From: an uncultured Geobacter sp.
GTDB taxonomy: Bacteria > Desulfobacterota > Desulfuromonadia > Geobacterales > Geobacteraceae
Length of the DNA stretch: 58,473 nt
Assembly: GCA_903915655.1 (NCBI GenBank)
Contig: CAIWTU010000160.1
Coordinates: 1 to 58,473 of the forward strand
Direction: 5' to 3'
The notes under the pieces are model-generated. The model was not told the DNA's origin, ran no database searches, and saw only the letters and a program-made list of their open reading frames with translations. How positions within the stretch are numbered: position 1 is the stretch's first letter; every line of letters starts with the position of its first letter. Of the stretch, positions 46,251 to 54,466 are shown piece after piece. The translations under genes were made by a program, and so were the position numbers.

Positions 46251-46361
46251 TTATACGTTATTTCAACTAGATAGATATAGCATACGGTTACAGAAATGGC
46301 AATGGCACAATGACGATTTAGTCGCATCTCAAGCAGATACTTCATCTGGAATAGGAGGAGC

Positions 46362-46391
46362 TTGACAGGAGAGAGTCTGCTTCTGTACACT
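46362..46391 (+). promoter_or_regulatory. Sigma-70-like promoter of trmB-truD
   Basis: TTGACA (46362-46367) and TACACT (46386-46391) are separated by 18 bp and lie ~80 bp before the trmB start. The match is good but untested. Confidence 0.65.
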
Positions 46392-46471
46392 GCGGGCTCT
46401 GCTCAAAAGGCCTTCTCTGCCGTTACTACGGTGATTCAACAGAGAAAAACCCCGAGATAAAAGGAAAGACC

Positions 46472-47125
46472 ATGCTTATTCATATAGATTCAGACAACTA
46501 TCTTCGGGCGGTAGATCTGGGGATGCCCGCTGACTGGCGTACAGTATTTGATAATGATAATCCGCTGGCCCTGGAAATAGGTTGCGGTGTGGGGGACTTT
46601 CTCGTCAAAACTGCGGCGGACTATCCTGAGAGGAACTTCATCGCCATAGATTTTTACAACAAAGGTTGCTTCAAGAGCTGTCGAAGGATCGATAAGGCAG
46701 GTCTCGCGAATGTGAGGGTGCTCAGGGAAGAGGCCCGTCAGTTTGTTACCGAGCGCCTTTCACCGGGGACCATTCACTCTGTCTATATAAACTGCCCGGA
46801 CCCCTGGCCGAAAAAAAGACACCGCAAGCGGCGTCTTGTCAACCGGCAGTTCATCCTCTTTTTGCAGGACTACCTTGTTCCGGGGGGTGACTTTTTCTTT
46901 GCCACCGATTTCGTCGATTATGGTCTTGATCTGGCCGGCCTTATGCCGGGGGTGGATAGTTTTGAAAATTGCCTGGCGCCTGATCTTTACCGGCATGAGT
47001 TGCCCGGATACCACCTCTCCAAATATATGCTGAAGTTTATGGCGGAAGGGAAAAAGATATACTTTGTCCATTACAGGAAAAGGGAGCGGAGAGCGGAGGA
47101 GGGAGGGGATGATAGCCATGCATAG
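46472..47125 (+). CDS. trmB: tRNA (guanine-N7)-methyltransferase TrmB
   Basis: A 217-residue SAM-dependent enzyme that makes m7G46 in tRNA. The SAM site is [13 protein letters not shown], and the catalytic/tRNA-binding signature is [17 protein letters not shown]. Start ATG 46472 follows AAAGGAAAG. The stop at 47125 lies past the start of truD, so the two genes overlap and are coupled. Confidence 0.95.
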   Translation: MLIHIDSDNYLRAVDLGMPADWRTVFDNDNPLALEIGCGVGDFLVKTAADYPERNFIAIDFYNKGCFKSCRRIDKAGLANVRVLREEARQFVTERLSPGTIHSVYINCPDPWPKKRHRKRRLVNRQFILFLQDYLVPGGDFFFATDFVDYGLDLAGLMPGVDSFENCLAPDLYRHELPGYHLSKYMLKFMAEGKKIYFVHYRKRERRAEEGGDDSHA

Positions 47126-48308
47126 TTATCTTACGGTTGATATGCCCGGTGTCGGCGGGAGGATTAAGGAAAAACCCGAGGATTTCCAGGTCGAGGAGAT
47201 TCCTCTCTATCTTCCCTCTGGGGAAGGGGAGCACACCTATCTGGAAATCGAAAAGAAGGGAATTACCACCCTTGAAGCAATAAGGCGACTGGCCCGTTTT
47301 GCAGCCATCCCGGAACGGGAGATAGGCTACGCCGGGATGAAGGATGCCGGAGCTGTTACCCGGCAGACCATATCCCTCCCCAGGGTTGCCCCGGAGCGCT
47401 TCCTGAATCTGGAACTCCCCGGTGTCAGGGCTATTTCCGCCAGGCTGCATAAGAACAAGCTCAAGCTGGGGCATCTGGCAGGAAACCGGTTCCGGATCAG
47501 GGTTGCAGGAGTGGCGACGGATGCTCAGGAAAAAGCCGGGGCAATCATGGCGGTCCTGAGGGAAAGGGGTGTTCCCAATTACTTCGGCGCGCAGCGTTAC
47601 GGAGCACAGGGCAATTATCCCATGGTCGGCCGTGCCCTGCTGTTGGGTGATTACAAGGGTGCAATTGACTGTATTATGGGTGACCCCGGGGCGGTCAAGG
47701 ATGAACGATGGCAGAATGCCATTACCTCTTATCATAACGGAAACCTGCCCGAAAGCCTGGCCCTTTTCCCGGTCTATTGCCGGACGGAAAGGGATCTTCT
47801 TGTCAGGCTGGTCAGGAATCCCACCGACTATGAAAAAGCCCTGCATGCTGTGAACGTCCGACTCCGGAGGCTTTATCTTTCGGCGTACCAGTCGGCACTG
47901 TTTGACAGGGTTCTTGATGCGAGGCTTACAGGGCTTGACAGGGTAATGGAGGGGGATCTGGCCTATAAACACCTTAACGGCGCCTGTTTCCTGGTAGAGG
48001 ATGCCGGAGTTGAGGCCCCCAGGGCGGAGCTTTTTGAGATCTCTCCCACCGGCCCTTTGTTCGGCTGCAAGATGACTATGCCTCAGGGGGCCCCCTTGGA
48101 GTTGGAGAGACGTCTGTTCGGGGAAGAGGGTATTACCCTGGAACGATTTGCCATGTCTGGTGGGCTTCGGATGGAAGGCGAACGCCGTCCGCTCCGGATC
48201 GAGCTCAAGGATCCTGTCGCGGAAATGGAGGATGCCGCCCTCGTGCTGGAATTTTCGCTTCCGCGGGGCTCCTATGCGACATCGGTTCTCAGGGAAATTA
48301 TGAAGTGA
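47109..48308 (+). CDS. truD: tRNA pseudouridine(13) synthase TruD
   Basis: About 400 residues. The catalytic block [18 protein letters not shown] holds the aspartate nucleophile; [30 protein letters not shown] and [14 protein letters not shown] are also typical. The frame is open from 47064, but the site GGGAGGGG precedes ATG 47109 at proper spacing, so translation probably begins there, inside trmB. Confidence 0.95.
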   Translation: MIAMHSYLTVDMPGVGGRIKEKPEDFQVEEIPLYLPSGEGEHTYLEIEKKGITTLEAIRRLARFAAIPEREIGYAGMKDAGAVTRQTISLPRVAPERFLNLELPGVRAISARLHKNKLKLGHLAGNRFRIRVAGVATDAQEKAGAIMAVLRERGVPNYFGAQRYGAQGNYPMVGRALLLGDYKGAIDCIMGDPGAVKDERWQNAITSYHNGNLPESLALFPVYCRTERDLLVRLVRNPTDYEKALHAVNVRLRRLYLSAYQSALFDRVLDARLTGLDRVMEGDLAYKHLNGACFLVEDAGVEAPRAELFEISPTGPLFGCKMTMPQGAPLELERRLFGEEGITLERFAMSGGLRMEGERRPLRIELKDPVAEMEDAALVLEFSLPRGSYATSVLREIMK

Positions 48309-48612
48309 TGACGTCCGGTTGCTTTTATCTTTACCATGCTCGAGTACTGTCAGGCAATTATAGTTCTTGACAATTATAAAACATTATTCTATCTGTTTAG
48401 TCAGGGGCATTTGCTTGATTTATATAGTATAATTTGCGTGTTGCGGCGTAGAGGCGGTTTTTGCTTCAGCATCCGGTCACTGCTGGTAAAACGGCGGGGT
48501 GACAGCTCTCTCTCTCTGGAGTGGAGCATCATTTGCCGGTAGGAGGTGCAAGGCGTTTGCCTGGAATCCAGTTGGATATCAATAACTCTCCGGATGAAAT
48601 TAGGTAGATCAT
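48309..48612. other. Intergenic region upstream of the IclR gene
   Basis: This 304-bp region is AT-rich in its first half and holds one good promoter match (listed). The second half contains short inverted segments and no gene. An IclR operator could lie here, but I do not see a clear palindrome. Confidence 0.5.
48367..48395 (+). promoter_or_regulatory. Possible promoter of the IclR gene
   Basis: A perfect TTGACA (48367-48372) with 17-bp spacing to TATCTG (48390-48395). It is ~220 bp from the start codon, leaving a long leader. A TATAAT at 48428-48433 lacks a matching -35 box. Confidence 0.45.
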
Positions 48613-49395
48613 ATGCCAAAAAAAGAAAAGTCCGAATACCTTATCCAGTCGGTATCCCATGCGCTTGACCTTCTGGAGCAGTTCCATGATGAAGTGGACG
48701 AGTTGGGTGTCACGGAATTGAGCAAGCGCCTGAAGCTGCACAAGAACAATGTTTTCAGGTTGCTGGCCACATTGGAGCTGCGCGGCTACATAGAACAGAA
48801 CAGGGTTACCGAGAATTACCGGCTTGGACTCAAGACCCTGGAGATGGGGCAGACATTTGTCAGGCAGATGGGGTTGCTGAGGCAATCGAGGCCTGTTCTG
48901 GAGTGGCTGGTGAGGGAGTGTAACGAAACCTCCTACATTGCAGTGGTCAAGGATTTCGATATCATCTATCTCGACGTGGTAGAAACCGACCTGACTGTCC
49001 GGGTGGTTCCCCGCGTCGGCTCAAGGCTCCCAGCCTATTGCACGGCTGCAGGCAAGGTGCAGCTTGCCTGTATGAGCGAAGAGGAGCTCGAGCAGTACTT
49101 TCCCGCCAGGGAACTGAAGTCATTTACTCCCAATACCATTACCGATAAAGAGCTGTTAAAAGAGTATTTGATAAAAATTGCCAGCCAGGGATATGCAATA
49201 GACGATGAAGAGCTGGATATCGGGGTCAGGTGCGTAAGTTCTCCCATACGTGACTATACAAGGAGAATTGTCGGGGCTGTCAGCATATCAGGTCCGACCA
49301 TGAGGCTTCCCCTGGAACGGATAGATAAGGAATTGATCCCTTTGGTGCAAAAGGCCGCCGACGAGATATCTCGTAATCTGGGGTTCCATAGGTAG
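48613..49395 (+). CDS. IclR-family transcriptional regulator
   Basis: A 260-residue regulator. Residues ~8-70 are a winged helix-turn-helix (SVSHALDLLEQFHDE; TELSKRLKLHKNNVFRLLATLE). The effector domain follows (ETSYIAVVKDFDIIYLDVVE; GSRLPAYCTAAGKVQLA; GQGYAIDDEELDIGVRCVSSPI with slight variation). It probably binds a small organic acid. The target genes are not obvious; it faces coaE convergently. Confidence 0.93.
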   Translation: MPKKEKSEYLIQSVSHALDLLEQFHDEVDELGVTELSKRLKLHKNNVFRLLATLELRGYIEQNRVTENYRLGLKTLEMGQTFVRQMGLLRQSRPVLEWLVRECNETSYIAVVKDFDIIYLDVVETDLTVRVVPRVGSRLPAYCTAAGKVQLACMSEEELEQYFPARELKSFTPNTITDKELLKEYLIKIASQGYAIDDEELDIGVRCVSSPIRDYTRRIVGAVSISGPTMRLPLERIDKELIPLVQKAADEISRNLGFHR

Positions 49396-49454
49396 TTTCC
49401 ATCCGGAAACGGTTCTTTTCCAGACTGGCGGCGTCAATCTGCTGGCGCCACTAT

Positions 49455-50063
49455 TCATGGACATTTAACCGCTCTCAGCAACCCTTCCCATAGCTCTCTG
49501 ACCTGTTTCTCCGTTTTTTCGACTGGCCCGCTGTTATCGATGATTATCTTGCCGAATTTCAGCTTTTCAGCAATCGTCATTTGGGCCTTTATCTTTAGAA
49601 GTGCCCCCTTCTTGTCGATACCATCCCGTTTTATCAGCCTTTCAAGCTGGGTTTTTTCGTCCAGATAAACGATCCAGACTTCGTCCACGCTGGAGATTGC
49701 TTCCGTCTCGATCAACAGTGGCGCCATGTAAAACAGGACTGCCGTACCTTTCCGGCGTTCCTCCGCAAGTCTCTTTTCCGCAAGTTTTTTTATCGCCGGA
49801 TGGGTTATCTGCTCAAGGCGCTTTCGTGCCGTGGTATCGGCAAAGACGATAGCGCCGAGGGCCTTCCTGTCGATAGTTCCGTCGGGGTTTAATATAGTTG
49901 CGCCGAATTCTTTGATGATCGCCTTGTAAGAGGGCGCACCGGGAATCACCGCTTCCCTGGCCAACTGATCCGCATCCACGACCACCGCGCCATCTCTTTC
50001 AAGAATTCCTGCAACCAGGCTCTTGCCTGAAGCGATCCCCCCGGTCAATCCGATAACCTTCAT
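49455..50063 (-). CDS. coaE: Dephospho-CoA kinase CoaE
   Basis: A 202-residue kinase for the last step of coenzyme A synthesis. The P-loop is GLTGGIASGKSLVA, followed by VVDADQLAREA, IDRKALGAIVFAD, ITHPAIKKL and YMAPLLIE. Start ATG 50063 gives the conserved MKVIGLTGG directly. Convergent with the IclR gene. Confidence 0.95.
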   Translation of the reverse strand: MKVIGLTGGIASGKSLVAGILERDGAVVVDADQLAREAVIPGAPSYKAIIKEFGATILNPDGTIDRKALGAIVFADTTARKRLEQITHPAIKKLAEKRLAEERRKGTAVLFYMAPLLIETEAISSVDEVWIVYLDEKTQLERLIKRDGIDKKGALLKIKAQMTIAEKLKFGKIIIDNSGPVEKTEKQVRELWEGLLRAVKCP

Positions 50064-50386
50064 AAGGTCTCCTCCGTTTTCACGTTAGGAAAATTTCACA
50101 AAATTCTGACCTTGTCAAGCGTTTAAATCTGAAATAAAGTAACTTGTTGTAACGGTTGTCATGCTGACAATAAGGGTATCCTGCGGAGAGCCCCTTCCTC
50201 CCGTACAATATTGCCACCACCCAGTTTGAAGCCGCTTTGGCGTTGAATGGCGGCAGGCAATCCCGCGTCTATACCTCTTCGTTCACTTCTGTAATGATCT
50301 CGGTTTCTCGAGGCATAATACCACTTGACACGAAAAAACAGCTCCCTCTATACTTGACCCATCCAAAAGAGAGTGTAATAGAGACA
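50064..50386. other. Intergenic region between coaE and the GNAT gene
   Basis: No gene is accepted in this 323-bp divergent spacer. The GNAT reading frame is open back to 50237 but is not protein-like there. One strong promoter match lies at 50325-50354. Confidence 0.5.
50325..50354 (+). promoter_or_regulatory. Sigma-70-like promoter of the GNAT gene
   Basis: TTGACA (50325-50330) and TATACT (50349-50354) are 18 bp apart, and the ATG follows 32 bp downstream of the -10 box. It supports the start at 50387 over 50237. Confidence 0.7.
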
Positions 50387-51400
50387 ATGAACGAATCAGA
50401 AAAAAGAGTGCAGCCGGAGAACGAAGATTTAAAAGTTGAATGGTTCAAAGCTGCCGACGCACCGAAAATTCCACCGCTCTTCCGGGAAGTGTACGGCGAG
50501 GAGTACCCGTTCCGGATGGTTTATGAATCCGAACGGATTCTCTCCGCATATGAAAGCGGAGAATATTTTCCATTCGTGGTCCATGCGGGGAATGACCGGA
50601 TCGCCGCATACGGCGCGCTCTACCGTTCGGCTCCGTTCAAGGGGATCGTCGAGTTCGGACAGGGGGCTGTCTCCCCCTCATTCCGTAAGGGGGGGCTGGG
50701 ACGCAAACTGTTTGAGTTCGCAGAAATCTCTGCCCCCACTCTCCCCGGCGCGGAAATCTACTTCGGCGAAGCGGTCTGCAATCATACAACTACACAAAAA
50801 GCCGGCGCCCTGATCAAAACCGTCGAGACTGGGATTGAAGTAGATCTTCTCCCGGGGGAAATGTACGGAATTTCCCTGCATCGCGTTGCAGCGGTCGATA
50901 TGTTCAGGACATTCGTCCCGAAACCGCATACAGTTTACATCCCTTCGGTCTATGAAAAGATCCTCCGTTTTATCTATGAAGGTTTCGATGATATCCGGAC
51001 TATAAAACTGTCCGACTCCGGGAAAATGCCCGAAGGGAATTCAAAGCTTGTTCTCCAGCGGTTCGATAACGTCCGGGTCGCAAGATTATTCTGCGAGCAC
51101 GCCGGATCTGATTTCGAGAGTGCGCTTGGAGCGGAAGAGAGCTCACTCTCAGATGCAGAGATCCGGGTGATCCAGATCTGGCTGAACCTGTCGGATCCTG
51201 CGGTTGAGGAAACAGTCACGATACTTCGTCGCCGCGGCTTTTTTTTCGGCGGCCTTTTTCCGCGCTGGTTTGACGCCGACGGAATGATGATGCAGAAGAT
51301 CAGCGGAGAACCGGACTGGGAGGGAATTATTCTCTATTCGGAAAGGTCTGAAAAAATAGTTGAACTGATCCGGAGTGACTGGGAACGGATCGCCGGATAA
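50387..51400 (+). CDS. GNAT-fold acyltransferase-like protein
   Basis: A ~337-residue protein whose N-terminal half has a GNAT layout: a substrate strand (RIAAYGALYRSAPFKGIVE), then FGQGAVSPSFRKGGLGRKLF, which carries the (R/Q)xxGxG acetyl-CoA binding loop. The C-terminal half (from ~180) resembles a second, degenerate GNAT-like unit. ATG 50387 is used because a promoter ends at 50354. The next gene encodes a CoA-transferase-like protein, so both may work on the same acyl-CoA. The substrate is unknown. Confidence 0.7.
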   Translation: MNESEKRVQPENEDLKVEWFKAADAPKIPPLFREVYGEEYPFRMVYESERILSAYESGEYFPFVVHAGNDRIAAYGALYRSAPFKGIVEFGQGAVSPSFRKGGLGRKLFEFAEISAPTLPGAEIYFGEAVCNHTTTQKAGALIKTVETGIEVDLLPGEMYGISLHRVAAVDMFRTFVPKPHTVYIPSVYEKILRFIYEGFDDIRTIKLSDSGKMPEGNSKLVLQRFDNVRVARLFCEHAGSDFESALGAEESSLSDAEIRVIQIWLNLSDPAVEETVTILRRRGFFFGGLFPRWFDADGMMMQKISGEPDWEGIILYSERSEKIVELIRSDWERIAG

Positions 51401-51504
51401 AATTAACCGGCCAACCCTGATTTTTCTTACCTGAAAATTGCGCGCCGATTTCGTAAAAAAATATTTCCGGGGCTTCAGAATAGTTCTTCCCGAAAGGAGG
51501 ATCA

Positions 51505-52383
51505 ATGGCAGATGAGGGAATTAAAATGACCGGAACGAAGATCCTTGCCGGAATAAAAATCCTTACGCTTGCATACTACGTCCCGGGACCGGTCGCTGCG
51601 GCCCGGCTTGGCGCAATGGGCGCTCATGTCACGAGGATCGAACCTTCCGATGGCGATCCGTTAAAACAGTTATGCTCGGCATGGTATGATGAACTCTCTG
51701 CCGGACATGAGATCGTCCGCCTCAATCTGAAATCGGAGGAGGGGAAGGAGAAGAGAGAACTGCTTCTTGCCGATGCTGATCTCTTCATATCGTCCGTTCG
51801 CCTCTTGGCGCTCAGTCATCTCGGCCTTGATCGGGAACGGCTGCACGACAGATATCCGCGCCTCTGCCAGATTGCCATCACGGGACATCCGTCGCCTGAT
51901 CAGGATCGGACAGGTCACGATCTAACCTATGGAGCGAAATGCGGACTTCTTTCTCCCCCTACGATGCCGAGGACGCTGCTCGCCGACCTCATCGGCGCGG
52001 AACGAACGGTCATCTCAGCCCTTTCGCTTCTCTTTGCACGTGAGCGGGGGAATGGAGCAGGATACGAAGAAATTGCCTTGGCAGATGGGATCGGCAGCTT
52101 TGCTGCGCCGCTCCGTTACGGACTGACACGATCGGGCGGAATCCTCGGTGGCGGATCGCCGAGGTATTCTCTTTACGAAACCCGGGAGGGATATATTGCG
52201 GTCGCCGCGCTGGAGGATCATTTCTGGTCTGATCTTACCGCAGAACTCGGCGCCGATTCATCCGATGCCGGATATGATGAATTACGGAAGATCTTTTCAA
52301 CCCGTACGGCGGTTGAGTGGGAAGAGTGGGCTGCATCGCGTGATCTCCCAATCGCAGCAGTCCGCACCGATGTATTGGGTTAA
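51505..52383 (+). CDS. Short CaiB/BaiF-type (family III) CoA-transferase-like protein
   Basis: A 292-residue protein, while family III CoA-transferases are usually ~360-430. The N-terminal nucleotide-binding-like block (GIKILTLAYYVPGPVAAARLGAMGAHV) and the segment RTGHDLTYGAKCGLLS, with the catalytic-type aspartate, are recognisable, as are SLYETREGYIAVAALEDHFW and the C-terminal DLPIAAVRT. The central part is shortened. It resembles the 2-methylacyl-CoA racemase branch. It starts with AGGAGG before ATG 51505, 104 bp after the GNAT gene. Confidence 0.78.
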   Translation: MADEGIKMTGTKILAGIKILTLAYYVPGPVAAARLGAMGAHVTRIEPSDGDPLKQLCSAWYDELSAGHEIVRLNLKSEEGKEKRELLLADADLFISSVRLLALSHLGLDRERLHDRYPRLCQIAITGHPSPDQDRTGHDLTYGAKCGLLSPPTMPRTLLADLIGAERTVISALSLLFARERGNGAGYEEIALADGIGSFAAPLRYGLTRSGGILGGGSPRYSLYETREGYIAVAALEDHFWSDLTAELGADSSDAGYDELRKIFSTRTAVEWEEWAASRDLPIAAVRTDVLG

Positions 52384-52419
52384 CTGTTTGAACTGACGTT
52401 TATAAAGGGGGCTGTACTA

Positions 52420-53193
52420 ATGGAATGGATGACGGATCCGCAGGTCTGGATGGCGCTGGTGACTCTAAGCGCGCTGGAAATAGTACTCGGGATTGACAAT
52501 ATTATCTTCATCTCCATCCAGGCCGGCAAACTTCCTGCTCACCAGCAGGAGAAGGCCCGGCTGGTCGGTCTTGCTCTGGCGATGTTTGTTCGCATAGCGC
52601 TCCTCTTTTCACTGACCTGGCTGATGGGACTCACCACACCACTCTTTTCGATTCTGGGGAACGAAATTTCCGGTCGCGACTTGATCCTGATCTCCGGCGG
52701 TCTCTTCCTCCTCTGGAAAAGCACCATCGAGATTCACGAGAAGCTCGAAGGAGAGGAGGAGATATCATCGGCTCGTGTCGCTGCAACCTTTGGTGCGGTA
52801 ATTGTTCAAATCCTCCTTTTGGACATCGTTTTTTCACTTGATTCAATTATCACAGCGCTGGGGATGGCCAGTCAGCTTGCCGTCATGGTTGCCGCAGTTG
52901 TCATAGCGGTAGCGTTCATGATGCTCTTTTCGGGCAAAATCAGTTCCTTCGTAGAAAAACATCCGACCATCAAAATGCTGGCGCTCAGCTTTCTGCTCCT
53001 GATCGGCGTGGCGCTCATCGGCGATGGTCTCGATATGCAGATACCCAAGGGATATATCTATTTCTCGATGGTTTTCTCGGTTCTGGTGGAGATGCTAAAT
53101 CTGAGACAGAGGCGAGGCACCCCGGTCAAACTTCATCAGCCACATCTGGAAAATTCCAGAGAAACGACCGTCATTCCATTTGATCGGAGATGA
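52420..53193 (+). CDS. TerC-family integral membrane protein
   Basis: A 257-residue protein with about seven hydrophobic helices. The TerC signatures are LEIVLGIDNIIFIS near the N-terminus and LLLDIVFSLDSIITALGM in the middle, each with conserved acidic residues within the membrane. TerC proteins have been linked to metal (Mn) export or metalation of secreted proteins. The start at 52420 follows AAAGGGGG. It lies 36 bp after the CoA-transferase-like gene. Confidence 0.9.
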   Translation: MEWMTDPQVWMALVTLSALEIVLGIDNIIFISIQAGKLPAHQQEKARLVGLALAMFVRIALLFSLTWLMGLTTPLFSILGNEISGRDLILISGGLFLLWKSTIEIHEKLEGEEEISSARVAATFGAVIVQILLLDIVFSLDSIITALGMASQLAVMVAAVVIAVAFMMLFSGKISSFVEKHPTIKMLALSFLLLIGVALIGDGLDMQIPKGYIYFSMVFSVLVEMLNLRQRRGTPVKLHQPHLENSRETTVIPFDRR

Positions 53194-53234
53194 TGTTGTT
53201 TGATCTGAAGATGCAAGGGGAGGGGGAAAACAGT

Positions 53235-53264
53235 GAAAGGCCCGTTAAAGTCAACGGGCCTTTC
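53235..53264. terminator. Bidirectional terminator hairpin between terC and HU genes
   Basis: A perfect 12-bp stem (53235-53246 with 53253-53264, GAAAGGCCCGTT) and a 6-nt loop lie between the convergent terC-like and HU genes. A short T-rich tract follows on the plus strand. Confidence 0.75.
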
Positions 53265-53282
53265 GAGAATTTTAAGACAGCA

Positions 53283-53585
53283 TTATTTCTTCTTGGCCGC
53301 CTTCTTTTTTTTCGGCTGTACCGCTTCCTGGAAGGCTTTTCCCACCTTGAATTTCACTGCCTTCCTGGCGGGAATCTTGATTTTCGCGCCAGTCTGCGGG
53401 TTGCGCCCTACCCTGGCGGCCCTATCGTTCACCGTAAAAGTTCCGAAACCAACGAACGTTACCTTGTCGCCATTCTTGAGGGCCTCGACAATGCTGCCCA
53501 AAAAGATTCTCGCCGCTTTGTCCGCCTGTGCTTTGGTAAGTTCCGCCCCTTCCGCGATTTTCCCGACAACTTCCGCCTTTGTCAT
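53283..53585 (-). CDS. HU-family DNA-binding protein
   Basis: A 100-residue histone-like protein. It has the N-terminal helices (MTKAEVVGKIAEGAELTKAQADKA with slight variation), VTFVGFGTFTVNDRAARVGRNPQTGAKIKIPA in the DNA-binding arm and a lysine-rich C-terminal tail (KKKKAAKKK) that is not present in the shortest HU proteins. Expected role: nucleoid compaction. Downstream is a strong hairpin; upstream is a CCCCC/GGGG spacer repeat. Confidence 0.95.
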   Translation of the reverse strand: MTKAEVVGKIAEGAELTKAQADKAARIFLGSIVEALKNGDKVTFVGFGTFTVNDRAARVGRNPQTGAKIKIPARKAVKFKVGKAFQEAVQPKKKKAAKKK

Positions 53586-53890
53586 ATGCCCTCCGTTTGT
53601 TGTAATTCCCCCTCATTCAAAAGGGGTTGTTATTTTAGTGGTACCTTTGTAACTCATATTTAGGTGTTACGTGGTAGTAGGCTCTCCGTGGGCAAATCTT
53701 GACGTTCCGACAGAAGCTTTGGTCCCTTCCCTCTCAAATCGTGCTTCAACAGCTTCGAAGGTGACAACTCTAACATGCCTGTAGCAGAATTCAACTATAA
53801 AAACAGCTCATTCATTTCAGCGTAGCCATGGGGTCATGTAGGCATCGGGGCAGGAGTTGATAATTTGATAAGTGATCTTATCCGCTAAAT

Positions 53891-54040
53891 ATGACTCGGA
53901 AACGACGCAGACGTATCTCTGGGGCGATATGCCACGTTATCCTTCCTGGCAATGCTCGCCAGGATCATTTTTCAGACGACAAGGATCGGCCGACTTTGAC
54001 CTGGTCCTGGAACGGCTGCTTTGCGAAGCTCGTGGATTGA
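53891..54040 (+). pseudogene. Truncated REP-associated tyrosine transposase (RAYT) fragment
   Basis: The 49-residue frame begins with RKRRRRISGAICHVILPGNA followed by RQDHFSDDKDR, which matches the N-terminal motif of RAYT/TnpA-REP proteins (family form: G-x-x-x-HV-x-x-RGN-x-RQ-x-x-F-x-DD-x-DR). After that point the sequence loses similarity and stops at 54038-54040; in a shifted frame FDLVLERLL continues weakly. RAYT proteins are ~150-250 residues, so this is a remnant. It suggests that RAYT-driven palindromic repeats have been active in this genome. Confidence 0.65.
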
Positions 54041-54192
54041 CTGCAGGGGCGACAGTTGAACTTAGCGGAGGGAAACTTACGACCCCATAGACTCATAAAC
54101 TGCAAGGATCGCTTTCTGTTTTTTGGTCAACAAATTGCTTGAGAATTTACTTCTACATAAGTATATTTGCTGTATACAAAGGAGGTGAGGCC

Positions 54193-54306
54193 ACGCCTAA
54201 AAACGCAACCATAACCCTGCGGATCGAAGGAGAAATCAACTACCACGCCGCAAGCTGCGGGGAATATATCCCGCTGAGATTGATATCAAACTATATTTCG
54301 GCGTAG
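54193..54306 (+). pseudogene. Short frame with ACG in place of a start codon
   Basis: An ideal Shine-Dalgarno (AAAGGAGGTGA) lies 5-7 bases before ACG 54193. The following 37 codons are open and protein-like (TPKNATITLRIEGEI). A single T-to-C change of an ATG would explain the layout. Rare ACG initiation or chance are alternatives. I do not recognise the peptide. Confidence 0.3.
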
Positions 54307-54466
54307 TAGTAATTTGGCTGCTTTATTTATTTGTAAATGTAGTTTATATTGCCTCGACTGAACCATTTATATGGTTCCTATCGATAGACAAAAACATTTT
54401 TTTATAGAATTTATTAACGTGTGCGAAAGTTGACTGTGGGGTTAATAACGAGAGGATGGAATCGCC

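Larger units (their letters stand above)
53586..54466. other. Long intergenic region with mobile-element debris
   Basis: This 881-bp stretch has no intact gene. It holds a degenerate CCCCCT...AGGGG spacer repeat just after the HU start (~53605-53628), a truncated REP-associated transposase (53891-54040), a short frame with a strong Shine-Dalgarno but an ACG start (54193-54306), and an AT-rich stretch with a GAACCAT/ATGGTTC palindrome (54358-54376) before the adhesin gene. Confidence 0.6.

Noticed and set aside
53872-54090. 72-codon frame overlapping the RAYT fragment
   Set aside because: The adjacent frame carries the RAYT motif; this frame has no recognisable feature apart from a short possible continuation after a frameshift.
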